Translations under genes and position numbers: made by a program
Notes under the pieces: generated by a model
The model's database searches: none
What the model saw: the letters and a program-made list of their open reading frames with translations, nothing else
What the model was told of the DNA's origin: nothing
Origin: Chloroflexota bacterium
GTDB taxonomy: Bacteria; Chloroflexota; Chloroflexia; Thermomicrobiales; UBA6265
DNA: 7,986 nt
Reading direction: 5' to 3'
Assembly (NCBI GenBank): GCA_023392645.1
Contig: JAEVYR010000426.1
Span: 1-7,986 of the forward strand
Shown: in pieces, positions 1 to 6,206 of the stretch
Numbering within the stretch: position 1 is the first letter of the stretch
Layout of the letters: every line of letters begins with the position of its first letter

Positions 1-480
1 CGGCGCGGTGAACGGGTCGTCGCTGCCAGGCTCATCGGACGCGACGAACGCGATGCGCCGGCTGTCCGGCGACCACGAAGGTGACGACGCGCCGCCGGGA
101 TGTGCGGTCACCTGGCGCGCCTCACCGCCGTCGGCCGCGATGATCCAGATCTGACCGAGCGGCTTGCGGTCATCCCTGGCGGTCGCGACCTCGGCATCTT
201 GCCGGGTTCGGCCCGGTCGGTTCGAGACGAACGCGATCGCGCGTCCGTCCGGAGACCACGTCGGCGCGGTGTCCCGGTGCATGCCCGAGGTGAGCTGGCG
301 CGGATTCCCGCCGTCGAGGTCGGCGATCCAGACGGCGGCCTTGTAGGTGTCGTCGCCACGATCCAGCGAAGTGACTACCCAAACGACGCGCTCGCCGCAA
401 GGCGATATTGCCGGCTCGCTGACGAGATCGATGGCGAAGAGATCGTCGATATCGAGCGGGCGCCTGGTGTTCGCTGGCAT
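1..480 (-). CDS. S9-family peptidase (acylaminoacyl-peptidase/DPP-like), N-terminal part, runs off the left edge
   Basis: The reverse strand is open without a stop from an ATG at 480 to base 1, giving 160 residues of a longer protein. It starts MPANTRRPLDIDDLFAIDLV, with no signal peptide, so it is probably cytosolic. Two beta-propeller (PD40/WD40-like) repeats are visible: WSPDGRAIAFVS near residues 75-86 and WSPDSRRIAFVA near 137-148, each preceded by a Q-(L/V)-T strand end. The order 'LDIDDLF...VSEPAISPCGERVVWV' followed by WSPDG repeats is typical of S9C acylaminoacyl-peptidase-like enzymes, which cut short peptides with a C-terminal alpha/beta-hydrolase Ser-Asp-His triad. That domain is outside the window, so activity cannot be judged. 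The start is supported by AGGGGAA 8 bases upstream (complement at 489-495). A TolB-like propeller protein is the main alternative. The gene is transcribed divergently from the glycan block. Confidence 0.85.
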   Translation of the reverse strand, partial: MPANTRRPLDIDDLFAIDLVSEPAISPCGERVVWVVTSLDRGDDTYKAAVWIADLDGGNPRQLTSGMHRDTAPTWSPDGRAIAFVSNRPGRTRQDAEVATARDDRKPLGQIWIIAADGGEARQVTAHPGGASSPSWSPDSRRIAFVASDEPGSDDPFTAP

Positions 481-488
481 GTGCTGAG

Positions 489-527
489 TTCCCCTGAATG
501 TGGCACGGATCCGGTCATGCAGGGGAA
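489..527 (-). promoter_or_regulatory. 8-bp inverted repeat enclosing the peptidase ribosome-binding site
   Basis: TTCCCCTG at 489-496 and CAGGGGAA at 520-527 are perfect inverted copies separated by 23 bases. On the minus strand the copy nearer the peptidase start is that gene's Shine-Dalgarno sequence (AGGGGAA, 8 bases before ATG). A transcript starting upstream of 527 could therefore fold and hide it. The spacer also holds the palindrome CGGATCCG (506-513). The pair is visible directly; a role as RNA hairpin or protein operator is inference, and chance is possible in GC-rich DNA. Confidence 0.35.
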
Positions 528-562
528 GGATAGGGTATCCGGCTGGCGCTGTCCCCTATACT
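528..562 (+). promoter_or_regulatory. Candidate promoter of the glycan block, with a dyad just upstream of the -10
   Basis: TATACT at 557-562 is a good -10 match and lies about 70 bases before the proposed TTG start of the glycosidase-like gene. No convincing -35 hexamer sits 16-18 bases upstream. The dyad GGATAGGGTATCC at 528-540 occupies the -35 zone instead, which would suit an activator or repressor site. The ATAGGG of this dyad also pairs with CCCTAT at 554-559. The promoter role is inferred from position and the -10 only. Confidence 0.35.
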
Positions 563-617
563 TCAGCGAGCCGCGCCCGCTCGGGTGCCCGGCGTGCCCA
601 CTGTCTCGACCCTCGCC

Positions 618-636
618 GGGGAGTCCCTGTCTCTTG
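618..636 (+). promoter_or_regulatory. Ribosome-binding site and TTG start deciding the 5' end of the glycosidase-like gene
   Basis: GGGGAG at 618-623 is followed after 10 bases by TTG at 634-636, in frame with the glycosidase-like protein. No ATG or GTG lies in frame between the candidate -10 at 557 and the membrane segment, and the next in-frame ATG (841) would cut off the N-terminal membrane anchor. In-frame ATGs further upstream lie antisense to the peptidase gene or upstream of the candidate -10. TTG is therefore the best start. Confidence 0.55.
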
Positions 637-2433
637 TCCCGTCGCTATCCGATTGAGCCTCCCCCAGAACCGACGCCCCAGCCGCGGGCACCGCGCGATA
701 CCGTCGCGCTCCGCTCGGCGCGGGTCGTTGCCGGCTGGCTGGTCGAATTCAGCCTGTGGCGACAGCGGCATATCGACCTCGGTGCGGCGGTCGTCGGCCT
801 GGTGCTGGTGCTGGTTGGGATCACGCTGACAGTTGCGGGCATGCGGGCCGATACCTACATGCATCGCGGCGTCGAATCCGGGAGCGATGAGCCGTTCACG
901 ATCCAGCCGACCGGAGACGGCCTGGCGACGAATATCGACCTTCGCGTGTTTCTCGGCGACGAACTGCCATCGGTCGCCGATGCGCTTTCGGCGGGCGGCA
1001 TCCACTATGTGCGCCAGCCTGTCTCTTGGGCGGAGGTCGAGAACGAGCAGGGAAAATTCGACTGGTCCGCTTACGATCAGATCGTCGATGAGCTATCGCG
1101 CCGGCAGATCACCGTGGTCGCGGTGATTCTCGACGCGCCGGACTGGAGCCGCGACAGCGCGTCCCTTGAGGCGACCGATGGCCCGCCGGTCGACCCGGCG
1201 ATGCTCGGCACATTCGTCCAGGAGTTCACCGGACATTTCGGCGGCAAGGTTCCCTTCATCCAGGTGTGGGACAGACCGAACGTGGCCTCGCGCTGGGGCG
1301 GCACGTCCGCCAGCGCCGCGCAATTCCTCCCGTATCTCGCCGCGGCCTACAACGGCGCTCGCGCCGGCAACCCCGAGGTGCGGATCATCACGCCCGAGCT
1401 CGCGTTTGGCACCGGCGAGCTGCCCGATCGGGCCGATCTCGAGTTCCTCGAGGGGCTCTACCGCGCCGGGGCGGAAGGGTTCTTCGATATCGTCGGCATC
1501 CGCCTCGACGGTGGCACCACGTCGCCCGACGATCGGCGAGTCGCCGCGGATCGGCACAACATTTCGCGGGCGATCCTCACGCGCGAGCTGATGGTCCGCC
1601 GAGGGGACGGCGCGACGCCGGTCTGGGCGACCTCGTATGGCTGGGCCCGCACGGCGGAGACATCGGCGTCGGAGCAGGCGGAGTTCGTCGTGCGCGGCTT
1701 GGAGCGGTCGTGGGTCGAATGGCCGTGGATGGGTCAGATGTTCCAGTGGTCGTTTCTCGTCCCGCCCGGCTCAAGCGCCGAAGCGTACGCGCTGGTGCAC
1801 GCCGACGGCAGCGCCACGCCACTCTATCGCCGTTTGACGTCGCCGGAGTTCCAGGAACGCGCGCTGCGGGTCGCCGAAACCGGGTTTGCGCCCATGGATG
1901 CCAGCAGCATGCAATATTCTGGCGCCTGGCAGGACCAGCACCTGGAAGAGCGGACGTTCCGCACGACCAACCAGATCGGCGCGGAGGTGGTCCTGCCGTT
2001 TCGCGGCACCGGCATCACGGCGATCATGCGTATCGGCCCCGAATCGGGCAACATCATCGTCGAGATCGACGGCAAGGTGGTAGGCGGCGGCGCGGAGCAG
2101 TCGAGCGACGAATGGGACCTGACGTGGACCACCACCAGCGACATCCCGATCGAGCTCGTGTCGGGCCTCGATAACGGCGATCATGTTCTGTCGATCCGGC
2201 TTGCGCGGGAGGGCTCGCTCACGCTCGGCGGCATCGTCGTCGAGCGCGACCAGCCATTCGTGTGGCCCGTGGTGCTGCTGACGGCTGGGTCGCTGATCTC
2301 GTTGTTCTACGGCATTCGCTCGCTCGTGATGCTGATCGGCCGCCGCTCGGGCGTGCTGCCTCGCGCCGAGGAAATGGTCCAGGTGATCGATCGGCCGCGA
2401 TCGATCGCCCGCCTCGAGGGCCGGGGCACGTGA
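634..2433 (+). CDS. Membrane-anchored glycosidase-like protein (clan GH-A TIM barrel) with catalytic glutamates replaced
   Basis: With the TTG start this is 599 residues: a proline-rich cytosolic N-terminus, a membrane segment at about 49-69, an external TIM-barrel-like domain at about 80-400, a beta-sandwich (carbohydrate-binding-like) domain at about 424-538, a second membrane segment at about 543-568 and a short basic tail. The barrel shows GH5/GH39-type signatures, for example GIHYVRQPVSWAEVENEQGKFDW-like sequence near residues 122-144 and 'DAPDW' soon after. The usual strand-4 'W-N-E-P-N' reads WDRPN (212-216), with Arg214 where the acid/base Glu belongs. The strand-7 'T-E-x-G' reads TSYGW (333-337), with Ser334 at the nucleophile position. 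The protein is thus probably a pseudo-enzyme that binds rather than cuts glycan. Membrane-anchored GH39 proteins such as PslG act in exopolysaccharide synthesis, which fits the downstream genes. Its stop overlaps the ligase start by one base. Confidence 0.7.
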   Translation: MSRRYPIEPPPEPTPQPRAPRDTVALRSARVVAGWLVEFSLWRQRHIDLGAAVVGLVLVLVGITLTVAGMRADTYMHRGVESGSDEPFTIQPTGDGLATNIDLRVFLGDELPSVADALSAGGIHYVRQPVSWAEVENEQGKFDWSAYDQIVDELSRRQITVVAVILDAPDWSRDSASLEATDGPPVDPAMLGTFVQEFTGHFGGKVPFIQVWDRPNVASRWGGTSASAAQFLPYLAAAYNGARAGNPEVRIITPELAFGTGELPDRADLEFLEGLYRAGAEGFFDIVGIRLDGGTTSPDDRRVAADRHNISRAILTRELMVRRGDGATPVWATSYGWARTAETSASEQAEFVVRGLERSWVEWPWMGQMFQWSFLVPPGSSAEAYALVHADGSATPLYRRLTSPEFQERALRVAETGFAPMDASSMQYSGAWQDQHLEERTFRTTNQIGAEVVLPFRGTGITAIMRIGPESGNIIVEIDGKVVGGGAEQSSDEWDLTWTTTSDIPIELVSGLDNGDHVLSIRLAREGSLTLGGIVVERDQPFVWPVVLLTAGSLISLFYGIRSLVMLIGRRSGVLPRAEEMVQVIDRPRSIARLEGRGT

Positions 2434-3860
2434 TGAATTCGGCGCTGGCCCCGCGACATGCCGCCTTAGATGTGAGCGTCCTCGTCGTGCCGGGAGCGCT
2501 CGCGGCGGCTCTCGCTGTCGCGACCGTCGCTGCCGCCAGCACTGGTTGGCAGGGCGTGCTTTCGGTTGTCTGGCTGGCGCTCGTGGCCGTCGCCTGGCGG
2601 AGTCCCGCGGCGGGTCTGGTCGTCGTCGCGGTGGCGGTTCCATTCGAGCAGCTCCTCTCGATTGCGACGCTCGCTGGCGACCTCACCGCGATGGAATTCA
2701 CGGTCTGGGCGGTGGCGCTTGGCGCAGTGCCTCGCGTGCTCAAACGGTGGCATCCGGGAATGGATCGGGTCGCGGCGATGCATGGCGCCGTGGTCGTGAC
2801 GCTGGTGGCCTCTATCGCCGCTGGTGACATCCGCCTGCCCGCCTGGTGGGAGGAGGTGCAAGGCTGGCTGCTCTCGCTGGTGGTCTTCGTCATCGCCCGA
2901 TCGACGCTTGCCGACCTCCGCTCGCGCTGGCTGATCATGTCGGCGCTCGCGGCGGGTGTCGTGGCCAACGCGGGTGTCGCCGTCTGGCAGCGCGGTACGG
3001 ACGCGGGCCCCGACTCGTTCATGGTCGACGGCGCCGTGCGCGTGTTCGGCGTCTTTCAGCATCCGAACACGCTGGCCGCCTATCTGGCATTCGTGCTGCC
3101 GCTCTTCATCGCCGCATCGATCATGACGCGATCCTCGGCGGCGTGGCTGTGGCGGATCGCGGCGGCGGCCGGGACCGCGACGTTGATGTTGACGCAATCG
3201 CGCGGCGGCATGATGGCGTTCGGCGCGGCCATGGTCGTGCTGGTGGCGCTGGTACCGAGGAGGATCCAACGGTGGATCGCGATCGGCGCGCTGGCGGCCG
3301 CGATGCTGATAGCCGCCACGGGGTCGATCGAGCGGATACCCGCGATCGATCGGTTCTCGAACATCGTCCCGGCGAGCGGTCCGACGCAGGTGACGCCGGA
3401 GACATGGGGGCAGCTCGAGCGTGAGGCGCACTGGGGCGCGGCGTGGTCGATGCTTCGGTCGGACCCGCTGTTCGGTGTCGGCGCGGGACAATTCAACGTC
3501 AATTACCGCGAGCACACACCGGAGTGGCGCTTCCGGATCGGTCGCTGGCACGCGCACAACGGCTACCTTCAGCTCGGCGCGGAAGCGGGCCTGCCGGGCG
3601 TGATCGCGTTCGCCGGGTGGATTGGTACAATCCTCGTCGCGCTCTGGCGTCGGATTCTCCGGACATCGGGCGCCAGCTATTTGTTGGCGGCCGGGGCGAT
3701 GGGCGCCGCCGTGGCCTGGACCGTCAACAACATGTTCGAGTACCAGGACGTTCCGTCGATTCCCATCATGTTCGCGTTGGTCGTCGCCGTCGGTCTCGGT
3801 GGCGTGACCGTCACCGATGCAGCGCGCCCTCGCGCCGATGCGACAGGAGACGTATCGTGA
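2433..3860 (+). CDS. O-antigen ligase/polymerase-family (Wzy/WaaL-like) membrane protein
   Basis: This 475-residue protein has roughly ten or more hydrophobic segments, matching the usual Wzy_C/O-antigen ligase size. Family signatures are visible: FQHPNTLAAYLAFVLPL around residues 208-224 (HPN at 210-212), LTQSRGG at 253-259, and the large external loop of about 305-390 ending in HAHNGYLQLGAEAGLPG (His375-Asn376), the conserved region implicated in ligase and polymerase activity. These proteins use an undecaprenyl-linked glycan to extend a chain or transfer it to an acceptor on the outer face of the cytoplasmic membrane. The sequence cannot say whether this one polymerises or ligates, nor what the acceptor is. 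ATG at 2433 overlaps the upstream TGA (2431-2433), and GAGGG at 2416-2420 is a plausible ribosome site; GTG at 2430 is an in-frame alternative. The overlap implies translational coupling to the glycosidase-like gene. Confidence 0.85.
   Translation: MNSALAPRHAALDVSVLVVPGALAAALAVATVAAASTGWQGVLSVVWLALVAVAWRSPAAGLVVVAVAVPFEQLLSIATLAGDLTAMEFTVWAVALGAVPRVLKRWHPGMDRVAAMHGAVVVTLVASIAAGDIRLPAWWEEVQGWLLSLVVFVIARSTLADLRSRWLIMSALAAGVVANAGVAVWQRGTDAGPDSFMVDGAVRVFGVFQHPNTLAAYLAFVLPLFIAASIMTRSSAAWLWRIAAAAGTATLMLTQSRGGMMAFGAAMVVLVALVPRRIQRWIAIGALAAAMLIAATGSIERIPAIDRFSNIVPASGPTQVTPETWGQLEREAHWGAAWSMLRSDPLFGVGAGQFNVNYREHTPEWRFRIGRWHAHNGYLQLGAEAGLPGVIAFAGWIGTILVALWRRILRTSGASYLLAAGAMGAAVAWTVNNMFEYQDVPSIPIMFALVVAVGLGGVTVTDAARPRADATGDVS
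3845..3859 (+). promoter_or_regulatory. Strong ribosome-binding site fixing a GTG start for the flippase-like gene
   Basis: AGGAG at 3845-3849 stands 7 bases before GTG at 3857, and that GTG overlaps the ligase stop as GTGA. This spacing favours 3857 over the in-frame ATG at 3905, which has no comparably placed site and would break the overlap pattern seen through the block. Confidence 0.75.
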
Positions 3861-4909
3861 CGTTGCCCGATGGCGAGAGCAGGGGAGACGAGGCGCGGGC
3901 GCCCATGACCCTCGGGCAGCGATTTCGCCGACCGCAAACATTGCTGTCCTTCCTGTTCGCGTTCCTCATCGTCGCGTTCCTGGTTCGCCGGCTCGATATC
4001 GACCCCGGCGACGTCTGGCGTCACCTCCGGTCGGCGAATCCCGCGCTGTTCGCGATCGGCGCGGCCGCGTTCTACGCCGGATTCATCGTGCGCGTCATCC
4101 GCTGGCGGCGGATGCTCGAGCAGGCCGGCGTGACCGACGAGCCGGGTGTCGAGTTGCCCTCCAACGTCGGGCTGCTGGAGATCATGCTGCTGTCGTGGTT
4201 CGCCAATTGCGTGGTGCCAGCCAAGCTGGGCGACGTCTATCGGGGCTTCCTGCTGAAGCGCCGCTCGAACGCCGCATTTACGACCACGATGGGCACGATC
4301 GCGGCCGAGCGCCTGATTGACCTCGTGGTGCTGGTGATCCTGCTCATCGGCAGCGGGTTGGTCGTCTTCGGTCGTCACTTTCCCAGCGGCACGCGCACCG
4401 TGGTTGTGTACGGCGGCGCAACGGTGCTCGCCGGCGTCGTGTTCGTCGGCGTGGCGTGGGTGTTTCGCGATTCGCTGGTCCGGCGGCTGCCAGAGCGCCT
4501 CGCGCAGCCGGTGACCCGCGTGCAGGTGGGATTGTTCGAGAACCTGCGGAACCCCTGGGTGAGCGTCGGGCTGTCGCTGGTGATCTGGCTCGCCGAGGGG
4601 GTGCGCTTCTTCTTCGTGGCGTGGTCGCTGGACGCGCTGTTGCCGCCGTCGACGGCGCTCTTCCTGGCGCTGATCAGCTCACTGGCGACGGTGTCGCCCA
4701 TCACCCCCGCCGGACTGGGCGTGGTCGAGGCGATCCTGATTTCGGTGTTGCCGCTGGTGGGCATCAGCGGCGACGCGGCGGCGGCGATCGCGATTCTCGA
4801 TCGCATCATTTCCTACTGGAGCCTGATTCTGGTCGGGCTGCCATTGTACGTGATGTATGTCCGGCGCGACGTGGCGTCCGCCGTGCAACAGGAGCCGTCA
4901 TCGGCATGA
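3857..4909 (+). CDS. UPF0104 / LPG-synthase-TM family flippase-like integral membrane protein (AglD-like)
   Basis: The GTG start gives 350 residues with about eight membrane segments, the normal size for stand-alone PF03706 proteins (the family of the MprF flippase domain and archaeal AglD). Family hallmarks are all present: N-x3-P-x3-G-D-x2-R at residues 117-129 (NCVVPAKLGDVYR), AAERLIDL with Glu151, Arg152 and Asp155, and SPITPAGLGVVEA with Pro281, Pro284 and Glu291. MprF's matching domain translocates lysyl-phosphatidylglycerol, and AglD takes part in archaeal protein glycosylation. In bacteria such proteins often sit beside glycosyltransferases with undefined roles. Here it lies between a ligase and a GT4 enzyme and overlaps both by 4 bases (GTGA, ATGA). 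Movement or handling of a lipid-linked sugar is a reasonable inference. There is no sign of the soluble MprF synthase domain. Confidence 0.85.
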   Translation: MTLPDGESRGDEARAPMTLGQRFRRPQTLLSFLFAFLIVAFLVRRLDIDPGDVWRHLRSANPALFAIGAAAFYAGFIVRVIRWRRMLEQAGVTDEPGVELPSNVGLLEIMLLSWFANCVVPAKLGDVYRGFLLKRRSNAAFTTTMGTIAAERLIDLVVLVILLIGSGLVVFGRHFPSGTRTVVVYGGATVLAGVVFVGVAWVFRDSLVRRLPERLAQPVTRVQVGLFENLRNPWVSVGLSLVIWLAEGVRFFFVAWSLDALLPPSTALFLALISSLATVSPITPAGLGVVEAILISVLPLVGISGDAAAAIAILDRIISYWSLILVGLPLYVMYVRRDVASAVQQEPSSA

Positions 4910-6027
4910 TTCGGGTGCTCGCAGACGCATCGGCCGCGTTCAACCAGGGGGCGGGCGTTGGCCGGTACAGCCGAAACCTGCTCGACCGCCTGACCGCGTC
5001 GCCGTCGATGCGGTGGACCCTGTTTCAGGCGCCCGCCGGGGGCGACCCGCTCTGGGATGCGCCGAACGGCGCCCGCATGGTGCGCTACCCACTGTCGCGC
5101 CGAATGATGGATCGGCTTGGCTCCCGCGCGGGACTGCCATTGCCCGTGCGCCCGTTCACCTTCAAGCAGGATGTCGTCTACAGTCCCGATTTCGTGGCGC
5201 CTTCGCTGTGGAGGACGCCGCGCATCGTGACCGTCCATGATCTCGCCTTCCTCACCCACCCGCATCTCACCACGCCCGGTACGGTCGAGTTCCTGACCGC
5301 TACGGTCCAGCGGGAGATCGCTCGGGGCGCGTATCTCGCAACGGTGTCGGCAACCACGCGGAGCCGGACCGTCGAGCTGTTGGGCGTCGCGCCGGAGCGG
5401 GTGCGGGTGGTGCCGAACGGGGTTGAGCGACGCTTCCTCGAAGCCACGCCCATGCCGCCCGGCCGGCTCGACGACCTGGGTGTGCCGCGCGAGTACCTGC
5501 TGATGGTCGGCACGATCGAGCCGCGGAAGAACCACGCCGGTGTGCTGCGCGCGATTGAGCGCCACCCGGATGGCTTGCCGCTGGTCGTCGTCGGGCGCGA
5601 GGGTTGGGCCTCCCGAGACGTCATCGAGGGCCTGCAGGCACTGAGCGCGGCGGGCCGGGTCACCTGGCTCGACGATTTTGGCGATCAGGAGCTGCCGGCG
5701 TTGTACGCGGCGAGTCGCGGGGTGTTGTATCCGTCGTGGACGGAGGGGTTCGGGCTGCCGGTGCTGGAGGCGTTGGCGACCGGCCGGCCGGTGGTAACGG
5801 GAAACGATGCCGTGTTTCAGGAGGTTGCGGGATCGCTGGCGCGGCAGGTCGATCCGGCCGATGACGACGCGCTGCTCGAGGCGATCCGGGAGCTGGAAAC
5901 GCCCGAGGAAGGTGACGAGGCTGCGAACGCGCGGCGGCAACATGCGGCACAATATGGCTGGGACCAGCCAGTGACGGTGCTGCGCGACTGGATTCGGCAG
6001 ATTGCGGGAGTCAGCGATGAGCGATGA
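4906..6027 (+). CDS. Glycosyltransferase family 4 (GT-B fold)
   Basis: This 373-residue cytosolic protein has the two Rossmann halves of a GT-B enzyme and a typical GT4 length. Visible motifs are an N-terminal G-rich acceptor-side loop (NQGAGVGRYSRNLL, about 14-27), VHDLAFLTHPHL in the first domain, VVPNGVE at the domain junction, VGTIEPRKN at 201-209 that starts the nucleotide-sugar-binding half, and the E-x7-E motif EGFGLPVLE at 280-288. It should move a sugar from a nucleotide donor to a lipid-linked acceptor with retention of configuration; neither sugar can be read from the sequence. AGGAG at 4890-4894 lies 11 bases before the ATG, which overlaps the upstream stop as ATGA. It is the only glycosyltransferase in the window. 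Its 3' end overlaps the next small gene by 11 bases. The protein looks intact. Confidence 0.92.
   Translation: MIRVLADASAAFNQGAGVGRYSRNLLDRLTASPSMRWTLFQAPAGGDPLWDAPNGARMVRYPLSRRMMDRLGSRAGLPLPVRPFTFKQDVVYSPDFVAPSLWRTPRIVTVHDLAFLTHPHLTTPGTVEFLTATVQREIARGAYLATVSATTRSRTVELLGVAPERVRVVPNGVERRFLEATPMPPGRLDDLGVPREYLLMVGTIEPRKNHAGVLRAIERHPDGLPLVVVGREGWASRDVIEGLQALSAAGRVTWLDDFGDQELPALYAASRGVLYPSWTEGFGLPVLEALATGRPVVTGNDAVFQEVAGSLARQVDPADDDALLEAIRELETPEEGDEAANARRQHAAQYGWDQPVTVLRDWIRQIAGVSDER
6013..6026 (+). repeat. Tandem heptamer AGCGATG x2 at the GT4 stop / small-gene start
   Basis: AGCGATG occurs twice head to tail and is followed by A. It supplies the GT4 stop TGA (6025-6027) and the start ATG (6017) of the next gene. 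Because seven is not a multiple of three, the same letters are read in two frames, so GT4 ends in SDER while the small protein begins MSDER. Confidence 0.9.
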
Positions 6028-6181
6028 ACGGACCACCACGGAAGAGGGAGGGATAAATCCCTACCGTCCGAGTTGGCCGCCGTCTCCGCGGACACAGATC
6101 ATCCTCATCGCGGTTGGGTTCTTCCTGCTGAACCTGGTGCTCATCATCGTCCTGGGATTCGCGCTCTATATGGGGCGCTGA
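6017..6181 (+). CDS. Small single-pass membrane protein, 54 residues, function unknown
   Basis: The frame is open from ATG 6017 to TGA 6179-6181. The first 27 residues are hydrophilic, acidic at the start and proline-rich (NPYRPSWPPSPR at 14-25). Residues 28-51 form one strongly hydrophobic helix, followed by a three-residue tail ending in Arg. The positive residues just before the helix suggest the N-terminus faces the cytosol. GGGAG at 6006-6010 lies 6 bases before the ATG. Overlap with the GT4 gene (11 bases) and the 25-base gap to the MoxR gene support a real, co-translated gene. I do not recognise the family. A subunit or anchor for the glycan machinery, or a partner of the MoxR ATPase, are both possible. 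Confidence 0.7.
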   Translation: MSDERTTTEEGGINPYRPSWPPSPRTQIILIAVGFFLLNLVLIIVLGFALYMGR

Positions 6182-6206
6182 GCCGACGTCCACCACTGGA
6201 GAGCAT

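Noticed and set aside
100..633. Plus-strand N-terminal extension of the glycosidase-like frame
   Set aside because: It is antisense to a convincing peptidase coding region with two WSPD repeats and its own ribosome site, and part of it lies upstream of the candidate -10.
3905..3907. In-frame ATG as start of the UPF0104 gene
   Set aside because: The GTG at 3857 has AGGAG at 7 bases and the same 4-base overlap pattern as its neighbour gene.
1771..3941. Long minus-strand open frames of about 290 and 490 codons opposite the glycosidase-like and ligase genes
   Set aside because: Their translations are Arg/Asp/His-rich low-complexity shadows typical of GC-rich DNA, with no domain motifs, while the plus strand carries clear membrane-protein families.
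4813..6039. Minus-strand open frame of about 400 codons opposite the GT4 gene
   Set aside because: It shows no motifs and is Arg/His/Gln-rich; the plus strand encodes a complete GT4 enzyme.
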